NCBI GenBank assembly: GCA_017620345.1
Contig: JAFZQP010000012.1
Span: forward strand, 1-6,150
Source: Lachnospiraceae bacterium
Lineage (GTDB): Bacteria; Bacillota_A; Clostridia; Lachnospirales; Lachnospiraceae
Reading direction: 5' to 3'
DNA length: 6,150 bases
The notes under the pieces: generated by a model
Seen by the model: only the letters and a program-made list of their open reading frames with translations
What the model was told of the DNA's origin: nothing
The model's database searches: none
Position numbers and translations under genes: made by a program
Part shown: piece by piece, positions 1 through 5,873 of the stretch
Layout: each line of letters starts with the position of its first letter
Numbering within the stretch: position 1 is the stretch's first letter

Positions 1-207
1 GAGCCCAAGTCGAACATGGTCGTTATCATCGTCAAGAAGGGCGATCAGCTTGCAGGTCTTGTAGTTGATGAACTCATCGGCCAGCAGGAGATAGTCATCA
101 AGTCACTTGGTAAGTATATCAACTGCACTTCGAGACTCATATCGGGCGCAACGATACTCGGCGACGGCGAGGTTGCACTGATACTCGATGCCAATGTTCT
201 GATATAA
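1..207 (+). CDS. cheA: CheA chemotaxis histidine kinase, C-terminal end (partial)
   Basis: This is the last 68 codons of a gene whose start lies before the window; the frame is open from base 1 to the TAA at 205-207. The protein ends with GDGEVALILDANVLI, the characteristic closing segment of the CheA regulatory (P5) domain, which is an SH3-like fold related to CheW. The preceding stretch (GLVVDELIGQQEIVIKSL) is also typical of P5. CheA is the cytoplasmic kinase that phosphorylates CheY and CheB. P5 binds CheW and chemoreceptors and controls kinase activity. The kinase, dimerisation and Hpt domains are outside the window, so catalytic residues cannot be judged. cheW follows 25 bases downstream, as expected. 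Identification is strong from the C-terminal motif plus the neighbouring genes. Confidence 0.95.
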   Translation, partial: EPKSNMVVIIVKKGDQLAGLVVDELIGQQEIVIKSLGKYINCTSRLISGATILGDGEVALILDANVLI

Positions 208-216
208 GGTCTTACG

Positions 217-224
217 AAGGAGGT
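217..224 (+). promoter_or_regulatory. Strong Shine-Dalgarno for cheW
   Basis: AAGGAGGT is a near-perfect anti-16S match. It ends 8 bases before the ATG at 233, which fixes the cheW start. Confidence 0.9.
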
Positions 225-232
225 AGATATAA

Positions 233-694
233 ATGGATGCGTTAAACATTGCAAGAGAATACGATTCAGTTCAATATATCGTTATCAAGATCGGAGAGGA
301 GCAGTACGGTATCGACATCAGCTTTATCGATAATATCGTCAGGATGCAGAGTATCACGAGAGTTCCTCACGTACAGCCTTATTTTGCAGGCGTTATCAAT
401 ATCCGTGGCGAAGTTGTCCCGGTAATGAGTCTTCGCCTGAAGATGGGGCTTGAAGCCGATGAGTATACGAGCAAGACAAGGATCATCATCGTCAAGTCCG
501 AGAGCAATGCATCGGTAGGTCTTATTGTCGACGAAGTCAGAGAAGTTGTTACTCTTGACGAGAGAACGATAGACGAAGTCATCAGAGACAGTAAGGTCGA
601 CGAGACATACATCAACGGTATCGGCAAGAACGGGAACACACTGATCTCGCTTCTTGACCTTAACACAGTTATCAGCGATAAGGACAATTCATAA
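233..694 (+). CDS. cheW: CheW chemotaxis coupling protein
   Basis: This 153-residue protein has the usual CheW size and consists of one CheW domain (about residues 12-150). CheW links chemoreceptors to the P5 domain of CheA in cytoplasmic signalling arrays. Visible family marks are the opening strand with EEQYGIDI (about 22-29), the RVPHVQPYFAGVINIRG segment (43-59) with the near-invariant Arg at 58, VVPVMSLR following it, and the second-half motif VGLIVDEVREVV. The ATG at 233 is chosen because an excellent Shine-Dalgarno lies 8 bases upstream. Its TAA (692-694) shares its last A with the cheC start (TAATG), so the two genes are probably translationally coupled. CheV is a related alternative, but it has an extra receiver domain that is absent here. 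Confidence 0.96.
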   Translation: MDALNIAREYDSVQYIVIKIGEEQYGIDISFIDNIVRMQSITRVPHVQPYFAGVINIRGEVVPVMSLRLKMGLEADEYTSKTRIIIVKSESNASVGLIVDEVREVVTLDERTIDEVIRDSKVDETYINGIGKNGNTLISLLDLNTVISDKDNS

Positions 695-1311
695 TGGCAA
701 AAGTAGATCTTAATAACATGGAAGGAGTATACTTTGATGTACTCCGCGAAATAGGCAATATCGGAGCGGGCAACGCAACGACCGCTCTTGCACAGCTGCT
801 TAACACCAAGGTCGACATGCATGTTCCCAAGGTTGATCTCCTTGATTTTTCACAGATCGGTGAAGCAATGGGAGGCGAGGAACAGATAATGGCCGGGATA
901 TACCTGGTGGTTGAAGGAGACATTTCGGGATCGATAATGTTCCTCCTGGAAAAATCATCCGCCAAGGTTCTTGTGGCCAAGCTCATGGGGACCGGGAACG
1001 ATAATCCGGATGGTGATTTTGACGAGATGGAGCTGTCTGCACTTAAGGAGATAGGAAACATAATAACGGGTTCCTATCTGTCATCGCTTTCGACGCTCAC
1101 CAATCTCAATATCTATCCTTCGCCGCCGGATATTTCGATCGATATGTGCGGTGCCATCCTTTCGGTTCCGGCGATAGAATTCGGAGCACTCGGAGACAAG
1201 ATGCTCCTGATCGCAACCGAGTTCTCGGATGATGTTAAGCTTGAAGGATACTTTATTCTTGTTCCCGATCTGGAATCTTATGATAAGATCCTGACATCTT
1301 TGGGAATGTGA
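694..1311 (+). CDS. cheC: CheC, CheY-phosphate phosphatase
   Basis: This 205-residue protein matches the usual CheC length. CheC dephosphorylates CheY-P and binds CheD, forming a feedback loop for adaptation in Bacillus-type chemotaxis. The family signature D/S-x3-E-x2-N-x22-P occurs twice: D15, E19, N22 and P45 in the first half, and S115, E119, N122 and P145 in the second. Both proposed active sites therefore look intact. The repeated EIGNI motif (19-23 and 119-123) shows the internal two-fold duplication. There is no FliY-type N-terminal CheY-binding peptide and no C-terminal SpoA domain, which argues against FliY/FliN. CheX normally has only one such site. The start ATG overlaps the cheW stop by one base. 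cheD follows 16 bases later, as in many Firmicutes. Confidence 0.96.
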   Translation: MAKVDLNNMEGVYFDVLREIGNIGAGNATTALAQLLNTKVDMHVPKVDLLDFSQIGEAMGGEEQIMAGIYLVVEGDISGSIMFLLEKSSAKVLVAKLMGTGNDNPDGDFDEMELSALKEIGNIITGSYLSSLSTLTNLNIYPSPPDISIDMCGAILSVPAIEFGALGDKMLLIATEFSDDVKLEGYFILVPDLESYDKILTSLGM

Positions 1312-1327
1312 GAGGTTTGGAAAATAT

Positions 1328-1813
1328 ATGGGTCAAATGATTAAAGTCGGCATGGCTGACCTGAAACTGTGCAAGGCTCCGGACGCCATCACAACGCTCG
1401 GACTCGGTTCGTGTGTCGGGATCGCGATAAGGGATCCGATCACGAAGATCGGCGGGCTTGCACATATAATGCTTCCTGACAGCAAGAACTTTGCGAATAC
1501 GAGCAACATCCCGAAGTTTGCGGATACGGGTGCGAAGGAACTGGTCAGGATAATAGTGGCTGCGGGAGCGAACAGAAGCAGACTTGTTGCCAAGATCGCG
1601 GGCGGAGCTCAGATGTTCGCATTCCAGAACAAGACCGACCTGACGAATGTCGGGCAGAGAAACGTTGATGCGGTCAAGGCTGTTCTTGCGGAACTCAAGA
1701 TCCCGATCCTCGCAAGTGATACGGGACTTAATTTCGGTCGTACCGTTGAGTTCTATCCGGAGACCGGCGACTATATCATCAAAGCCGTGGGCAAAGGAGT
1801 TAAGACGATCTAG
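1328..1813 (+). CDS. cheD: CheD, chemoreceptor glutamine deamidase
   Basis: This 161-residue protein has the normal CheD size. CheD deamidates specific glutamines of chemoreceptors and is regulated by binding CheC. The catalytic residues described for the family (Thr, Cys and His; T21, C27 and H44 in the Thermotoga protein) are seen here as T23, C29 and H46, in the motifs TTLGLGSCVGIAIRD and GGLAHIMLP. The rest of the protein (AKIAGGAQMF, then NVGQRNVDAVKAVL, then GLNFGRTVEFYPETG) also follows the family. The start is slightly uncertain: the ATG at 1328 has only a weak AGAGG 12 bases upstream, and an in-frame ATG at 1337 (MIKVGMADL) would also give a complete protein. The next gene begins 2 bases after the TAG. 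Confidence 0.96.
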   Translation: MGQMIKVGMADLKLCKAPDAITTLGLGSCVGIAIRDPITKIGGLAHIMLPDSKNFANTSNIPKFADTGAKELVRIIVAAGANRSRLVAKIAGGAQMFAFQNKTDLTNVGQRNVDAVKAVLAELKIPILASDTGLNFGRTVEFYPETGDYIIKAVGKGVKTI

Positions 1814-1815
1814 CA

Positions 1816-2142
1816 ATGAATACAAAACGGATACCTGCATTTGTTATGCTTCTTGCAGGAGCTGTGGCTACTATAGTTACTTACATCAATCATTACAATC
1901 TTGAAGACATGCTGGTCGTACTCATCCTTACGCTTATAGTCTTCCTGATAATAGGTGTTGCGATCAAACTTGTATTCGATTCATTTCATATCGAGGAGCC
2001 GGATGAAGACCGGGTCGATGACGATGGGGAAGTTGTCGATAAGACGGGAACAGTCAGTGAAGCTGAAGCGTCTGAGAATGAGTCTTCGGACGAGGCAGGT
2101 ATCGCAGGTGAAGAAAGTGAAGAAGCCGAACCTGCCATATAG
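1816..2142 (+). CDS. Small two-helix membrane protein with acidic tail, unknown function
   Basis: I do not recognise a named family. The 108-residue protein has two hydrophobic segments (about residues 6-24 and 32-54) joined by a short loop (NHYNLED), then a hydrophilic tail. From about residue 56 to the end there are about 21 Asp/Glu against two basic residues (one Arg, one Lys), so the tail is strongly acidic and probably disordered. Positive residues K4 and R5 before helix 1 and K51 within the end of helix 2 suggest that both ends face the cytoplasm. The gene starts 2 bases after the cheD stop. An AAAGGAG lies inside cheD at 1793-1799, but 16 bases away, so translation may depend on coupling to cheD. 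Its place between cheD and the sigma gene suggests a flagellar or chemotaxis role; this is inference from position only. Reality as a gene is likely, given tight packing and a sensible protein. Confidence 0.8.
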   Translation: MNTKRIPAFVMLLAGAVATIVTYINHYNLEDMLVVLILTLIVFLIIGVAIKLVFDSFHIEEPDEDRVDDDGEVVDKTGTVSEAEASENESSDEAGIAGEESEEAEPAI

Positions 2143-2161
2143 GGGAGTTATAGTATCTTTT

Positions 2162-2168
2162 GGAGGGG
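2162..2168 (+). promoter_or_regulatory. Shine-Dalgarno deciding the sigma factor start
   Basis: GGAGGGG lies just before the ATG at 2172; the core GGAGG ends 5 bases upstream. A TTG at 2160 is in frame but overlaps this site, so the ATG at 2172 is preferred. Confidence 0.75.
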
Positions 2169-2171
2169 CAT

Positions 2172-2939
2172 ATGGATGAAGGTGCAAAACTGAAGTTATG
2201 GAAGGATTACTCTTCAAAACCCACACCCGAACTTCGTGAAAAACTGATATTGGAATATGCTCCGCTTGTCAAACTTGTAGCGGGGCGCCTTTCTATGTAT
2301 CTGGGGTATAATGTCGAGTATGATGATCTGTGCGGATACGGTATATTCGGACTGATCGATGCCATCGACAAGTTTGATGCAGGTAAGGACGTCAAGTTTG
2401 AAACATATGCGTCGCTGCGTATCCGAGGATCAATTCTCGATCAGATCAGAAAAATGGACTGGATCCCCAGAACGGTCCGTCAGCGCCAAAAACAGATAAC
2501 TGCCGCCATAGCCGAGGTCGAAGCACAGACCGGTAAGGCAGCAACCGATGAACAGGTTGCGATGGCACTTGGAATAAGTGAAGAAGAGTATACAAACTGG
2601 CAGTCACAGATGAATGTGACGAACGTTGTATCGCTTGATGATTTTGTCGAGCAGGGAAGCGACATAGCGGATAACAGAGGATTATCATCGCAGCCTGCAA
2701 GACCCGAGGAGCATCTTGAACAGGAAGAGCTCAAGCAGATGCTCGGTGAAGCGCTTAATCTTCTGACAGAGAAGGAACGTATGGTAGTTGTACTGTATTA
2801 CTACGAGGAGCTGACTCTCAAGGAGATAAGCAACGTGCTTGAGGTTTCTGAATCGCGCGTGTCGCAGCTTCACACGAAGGCACTTGGCAAGATGAAGACC
2901 AAGATGGGCAATTACATGGGGATACTTACTTCCGTCTGA
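2172..2939 (+). CDS. sigD: RNA polymerase sigma-28 factor (FliA/SigD/WhiG family)
   Basis: This 255-residue sigma factor directs RNA polymerase to late flagellar and chemotaxis promoters. Region 2 spans about residues 25-103 and carries YDDLCGYGIFGLIDAIDKFD (50-69; core and -10 contacts), KFETYASLRIRGSILDQIR (75-93) and DWIPRTVR (96-103), a typical FliA/WhiG sequence. Region 3 covers roughly 105-170 (MALGISEEEY). Region 4 is near the end, with LTEKERMVVVLYYYEELTLKEI and a helix-turn-helix (about 214-238, with SESRVSQLHTKAL) for the -35 element. Length and domain order match SigD/FliA. The fla/che location supports the flagellar role over WhiG or a sporulation factor. In Bacillus subtilis sigD also lies after cheD, whereas here one extra small gene separates them. 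An anti-sigma factor (FlgM) is the expected regulator but is not in this window. The fapA-like gene begins 39 bases downstream. Confidence 0.95.
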   Translation: MDEGAKLKLWKDYSSKPTPELREKLILEYAPLVKLVAGRLSMYLGYNVEYDDLCGYGIFGLIDAIDKFDAGKDVKFETYASLRIRGSILDQIRKMDWIPRTVRQRQKQITAAIAEVEAQTGKAATDEQVAMALGISEEEYTNWQSQMNVTNVVSLDDFVEQGSDIADNRGLSSQPARPEEHLEQEELKQMLGEALNLLTEKERMVVVLYYYEELTLKEISNVLEVSESRVSQLHTKALGKMKTKMGNYMGILTSV

Positions 2940-2964
2940 GGGGTTTGGTTACGGTAAGGTTGTA

Positions 2965-2972
2965 AGGGGAGG
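2965..2972 (+). promoter_or_regulatory. Shine-Dalgarno deciding the fapA start
   Basis: AGGGGAGG ends 6 bases before the ATG at 2979. An in-frame TTG at 2976 is only 3 bases away from it, so the ATG is the better start. Confidence 0.75.
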
Positions 2973-2978
2973 CATTTG

Positions 2979-4577
2979 ATGAAGAACGGATATTTCAAGA
3001 TACAGTTTTCGGACACCGACTCCTATGTGAGTCTGTTTCCGCCCGAGGACGGCGGAGAGCCGATACAGGTTGATGAGATGAGGGATTACCTTGTTTCCAA
3101 GGGATTCCCCAATATAGATATCGTTGCGATCAAAAAGGTCATAGATGGCCTCTCCAAACAGGAGAACATCAAGATCGCATCCAAGAAGGGGATACCGTGT
3201 CCCGAGAGCTTCAGGGTTATTGTAAGTCCGGATAAGATGCAGGCGACCTGCAGGTTTTATCCGCCTTCCACGCAGGGAGCGGAGCTGACACCTGCCGATA
3301 TCAAGAGTACGCTTAAGCTTCAGGGCGTCGTCAAAGGTGTTGATGATGCTGCGATAGATGCGTATCTTAAGGACAGACACTACTGTACAGATTATGTTCT
3401 TGCCAAAGGGTTGCAGCCGACCCTTGGGCAGGATGCCGTAATAGAGTATTTTTTTAATACCAATCCGAACTTAAAGCCCAAACTTAATGAAGACGGCTCG
3501 GTGGATTTCCATTCGCTTTCTGCCATAAGCCTTGTAAAAAAGGGCGACAAGCTTGCGACGCTTACAAAAGAGGTTCCCGGAGAGCCCGGATATAACGTGA
3601 CCGGAGATGTACTTCCGCCGCGTGAAGTCAAAAAGCTTACGCTCAAGTTCGGAAGAAACATAGAACTTTCACCCGATGAACTGACGATAACAACAGCTGT
3701 AGACGGTCACGCATCACTTGTTGAAGGCAAGGTTTTCGTTTCGGATGTGTATGAGGTCAGTGATGTTGATAATGCCACCGGCAATATCGAGTATTCAGGA
3801 AACGTATGTGTTCTCGGAAACGTCAAGACCGGATTTTCGGTCAAGGCAGACGGTGATGTTGAGGTAAGAGGTGTAGTTGAAAACAGTACGATAGATGCAG
3901 CAGGCAATGTAACGATCGCCCGCGGAATGAACGGGATGGGCAAGGGTACGATCAATGCCGGCGGCAATGTAATATCGAAGTTCATTGAAAATGCAAATAT
4001 AAATGCCGGAGGATACGTTCACGCGGAGGCCATACTCCACAGCAACGTTATCTGCAAGGGAGAAGTGACAGTCACCGGAAAGCGCGGGTTCATCACGGGC
4101 GGATCGATCCGCACACCCGCAAGCGTATCGGCCAAGACGATCGGATCGGAGATGGGAGTCAATACCGATATAGAAGTCGGAACGGATCCGAAACTTACGC
4201 TTCGATGCAACAACCTTAACGCCGAGATAGCGAGCCTTCGGAAGAAGATCGAACAGTCCGAGCCGGTACTGCTTACGATAACGAAAAAGATCAAGGCCGG
4301 CGAGCAGCTGCGTCCCGAACAGGTCATGTACTTCAAGCAGCTGTCAGAACAGTACAAGTCACTTAAGGCTGAACTTGAAGAAAAAATGAACGATGTTAAC
4401 GGTATCATGGATCAGATCGACAGCACAAATGACAGGGAAAGTTGTGTAAAGGTCGAAGGTTTCGCATATCCCGGTACCAAACTGACGATAAATGACACGA
4501 GCACGGTGCTCAGCAAGTCTGCCCAGCACTGCAGGTTTGTCAAGGATGGGGCAGACGTTCGCATAAAGGGATTATGA
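2979..4577 (+). CDS. FapA-family protein (DUF342, flagellar assembly protein A)
   Basis: This 532-residue protein matches the DUF342/FapA family in length and order. The N-terminal domain (about 1-185) leads into a glycine-rich segment, EVPGEPGYNVTGDVLPP, typical of the family. A right-handed beta-helix region follows (about 229-405), seen as short repeating strands: TGNIEYSGNVCVLGNV, VKADGDVEVRGVVENS, IDAAGNVTIARGMNG, INAGGNVISKFIENA, then INAGGYVHAEAILHSNV. A helical coiled-coil segment (about 407-487, with NLNAEIASLRKKIEQ and LSEQYKSLKAELEEKM) precedes a short C-terminal strand domain. There is no signal peptide, so it is cytoplasmic. The family name comes from a link to flagella and polar localisation in Vibrio; its biochemical role is poorly defined. 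It sits directly after the flagellar sigma gene, supporting a motility role. Other DUF342 members are cell-shape or polymer-associated proteins, so the exact job is uncertain. Confidence 0.88.
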   Translation: MKNGYFKIQFSDTDSYVSLFPPEDGGEPIQVDEMRDYLVSKGFPNIDIVAIKKVIDGLSKQENIKIASKKGIPCPESFRVIVSPDKMQATCRFYPPSTQGAELTPADIKSTLKLQGVVKGVDDAAIDAYLKDRHYCTDYVLAKGLQPTLGQDAVIEYFFNTNPNLKPKLNEDGSVDFHSLSAISLVKKGDKLATLTKEVPGEPGYNVTGDVLPPREVKKLTLKFGRNIELSPDELTITTAVDGHASLVEGKVFVSDVYEVSDVDNATGNIEYSGNVCVLGNVKTGFSVKADGDVEVRGVVENSTIDAAGNVTIARGMNGMGKGTINAGGNVISKFIENANINAGGYVHAEAILHSNVICKGEVTVTGKRGFITGGSIRTPASVSAKTIGSEMGVNTDIEVGTDPKLTLRCNNLNAEIASLRKKIEQSEPVLLTITKKIKAGEQLRPEQVMYFKQLSEQYKSLKAELEEKMNDVNGIMDQIDSTNDRESCVKVEGFAYPGTKLTINDTSTVLSKSAQHCRFVKDGADVRIKGL

Positions 4578-4578
4578 T

Positions 4579-4890
4579 ATGATATCACCGCTTGAGAACA
4601 ACAATATGGTAGTCCGCGCTATGGACTTTTCGGCTGTCAAGGCTAATGAGATCGAGCATCCGCACACGCAGCATGTCGTCATTCAGGAGGATATCCAGAA
4701 GAATGGTGATTCGCATGTCAATACCGTGCGTGAGAAGGATAATGCCGACAAGTCCGGAACGGAGCATGATGCCAAGGAAGAGGGCAGGAACAAATATTTT
4801 TCCACCCGCAAGAAAAAGAAGGCCGACGAGGTACCGGAGGAAGGTAGAGTCATCAAACTGAATCCGGGTGGTTTTAATATGACCGTATAA
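4579..4890 (+). CDS. Small charged protein of flagellar operon, unknown function
   Basis: This 103-residue soluble protein has no membrane segment and no recognisable catalytic motif. It is very polar, with a Lys cluster RKKKK at residues 77-81 and a short conserved-looking end, EGRVIKLNPGGFNMTV (88-103). The middle (about 40-85, NADKSGTEHDAKEEGRNKY) is probably disordered. From memory, small proteins with a similar DAKxxGxNxY stretch and GGF-type ending follow the DUF342 gene in Lachnospiraceae flagellar operons; that is recollection, not a search. The ATG at 4579 lies one base after the fapA-like stop. An AAAGGG at 4565-4570, inside the previous gene, is 8 bases upstream, so the two genes are probably coupled. 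Context suggests a flagellar accessory or structural role; no specific function can be assigned. Confidence 0.8.
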   Translation: MISPLENNNMVVRAMDFSAVKANEIEHPHTQHVVIQEDIQKNGDSHVNTVREKDNADKSGTEHDAKEEGRNKYFSTRKKKKADEVPEEGRVIKLNPGGFNMTV

Positions 4891-4895
4891 ATAGC

Positions 4896-4902
4896 AGGAG
4901 GG
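4896..4902 (+). promoter_or_regulatory. Shine-Dalgarno for the DUF6115-like gene
   Basis: AGGAGGG ends 4 bases before the ATG at 4907 and supports that start over the in-frame ATG at 4916. Its AGGAG could also pair with CTCCT at 4928-4932, inside the start of the gene. Confidence 0.75.
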
Positions 4903-4906
4903 TAAG

Positions 4907-5848
4907 ATGTCGCCTATGGAAATAGCACTCCTTGTTGTAGGAGTGATTATTTTTGTCATAAGTTTTATGATGCCTGAAGTGCCGATGAAAAAATCGGACA
5001 GGGAGATCGCGGCCGAAAAGGAAGAAGCAAGGCGTCTCGTGGAACAGGAAGTCGATACGATGAGACTGCGCGTCGGCGAGGCTACGAGCGAAACGGTCGG
5101 CTATGCGGTTGACAAGGCTGAACGGTCGCTCGAGAAGGTATCGAACGAGAAGATCATGGCTGTCGGTGAATATGCCGAGACGGTCCTTGGTGAGATCAAC
5201 AAGAACCATCAGGAAGTAATGTTCCTGTATGATATGCTCAAGGACAAGCAGACCGACCTGACCAACACGATCAGGGAGGCGGATGCTGCGGCACACAAGA
5301 TCGAGGATATATCCCACAACGCGATCGATGCATCCGAAACACTCCTGCGCGGGATGAGCGTTGCTTCGGTATCACAGAAGGGACTTACGGCTGAACAGAA
5401 ATCGGTGTTTGATGATCTTGTGATCCCGGATCCGGAGCCGGTGGTCTTCAAAAAGAATGATCCCGAACCACCGGACACGGGCGTAAAGCGCGGCAAGGCG
5501 CTTACCCAGTCCAAGATAGAAGCGCAGCTTCTCGGCATAAAAGGGCCGGAAGATGCGATAGCAAAGGCGATAACGGCAGATGCTCCCGAACCGGTCAAGG
5601 AAAAGGTGGTTTATGATATCCTTTCCGGAGGGGCATACAAGGAAGGCAATATAGTAAATGTATCGGCACCGGCGGCAGGCGCTGCAACGGCAGCCGATTT
5701 TGAAGCAATGGCAGGTGATTCACCTGCAGGCAACAACAATGATAAGATCCTTGCCATGGCGGCAAACGGACTTGACACGGTACAGATCGCCAAAACACTC
5801 GGCCTCGGGGTAGGAGAGGTCAAGCTTGTTCTGGATCTGTTCAGATGA
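4907..5848 (+). CDS. Membrane-anchored coiled-coil protein with C-terminal HTH-like segment (DUF6115-like)
   Basis: This 313-residue protein has three visible parts. Residues 4-22 form one membrane helix (MEIALLVVGVIIFVISFMM), with KK at 28-29 placing the rest in the cytoplasm. Residues about 30-140 are charged and helical, with heptad-like spacing, as expected of a coiled-coil stalk. Residues about 150-275 are an Ala/Pro-rich, low-order linker with a repeated DPEP motif. The last 35 or so residues (ILAMAANGLDTVQIAKTLGLGVGEVKLVLDLFR, split here as about 280-297 and 298-313) read as a helix-turn-helix like that at the end of DUF6115 proteins. Position after the sigma gene and the N-terminal anchor recall Bacillus subtilis SwrB (YlxL), an activator of flagellar assembly. 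This is an inference, and the protein is longer than SwrB. No enzymatic motif is seen. Confidence 0.82.
   Translation: MSPMEIALLVVGVIIFVISFMMPEVPMKKSDREIAAEKEEARRLVEQEVDTMRLRVGEATSETVGYAVDKAERSLEKVSNEKIMAVGEYAETVLGEINKNHQEVMFLYDMLKDKQTDLTNTIREADAAAHKIEDISHNAIDASETLLRGMSVASVSQKGLTAEQKSVFDDLVIPDPEPVVFKKNDPEPPDTGVKRGKALTQSKIEAQLLGIKGPEDAIAKAITADAPEPVKEKVVYDILSGGAYKEGNIVNVSAPAAGAATAADFEAMAGDSPAGNNNDKILAMAANGLDTVQIAKTLGLGVGEVKLVLDLFR
4926..4955 (+). other. Hairpin followed by T-tract inside the DUF6115-like gene
   Basis: CACTCCT (4926-4932) and AGGAGTG (4939-4945) form a perfect 7-base-pair stem with a 6-base loop, followed by ATTATTTTTG. It looks like a short intrinsic terminator but lies within codons 7-16 of the gene, where the bases also encode membrane-helix residues. 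A chance origin is quite possible, and no function is claimed. Confidence 0.3.
5438..5474 (+). repeat. 8-bp perfect inverted repeat in coding sequence
   Basis: CCGGTGGT (5438-5445) and ACCACCGG (5467-5474) are exact reverse complements separated by 21 bases. They lie in the linker region of the DUF6115-like gene, around the repeated DPEP peptide, so protein-level repetition may explain part of the match. Confidence 0.35.
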
Positions 5849-5873
5849 TACTGATGCATAGCGGAAAATAAAC

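Noticed and set aside
654..682. TTGACC with GATAAG 17 bases later, a possible sigma-A promoter before cheC
   Set aside because: The -10 matches only four of six positions and both boxes fall in cheW coding sequence with one-base overlap to cheC; weak matches are expected by chance.
379..822. Reverse-strand open frame opposite cheW and cheC
   Set aside because: It is an antisense shadow of two genes with intact family motifs; its translation resembles no protein I know.
1253..1840. Long reverse-strand open frame (195 codons) opposite cheD
   Set aside because: It lies wholly across the well-supported cheC end, cheD and the next gene; its protein is Arg/Ser-rich without family features, and no ribosome site or promoter supports it.
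1647..1904. Same-strand open frame in another frame across the cheD end
   Set aside because: It overlaps cheD and the small membrane protein out of frame, and the product is a low-quality Arg/Ser-rich sequence.
2160..2171. TTG at 2160 as the sigma factor start
   Set aside because: It overlaps the GGAGGGG site that serves the ATG at 2172, and the added residues MEGH are not family-like.
3294..3301. GCCGATAT, resembling a sigma-28 -10 element
   Set aside because: No TAAA-like -35 element lies about 15 bases upstream (the bases there are GGGA/GGAG), and it is inside the FapA-like coding region.
5772..5800. TTGACA near the end of the DUF6115-like gene as a promoter for the last gene
   Set aside because: At the proper spacing the -10 position reads ACACTC, so there is no credible second box.
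5849..5873. Possible terminator between the last two genes
   Set aside because: The 25-base gap has no stem or T-tract, so read-through into the last gene is expected.
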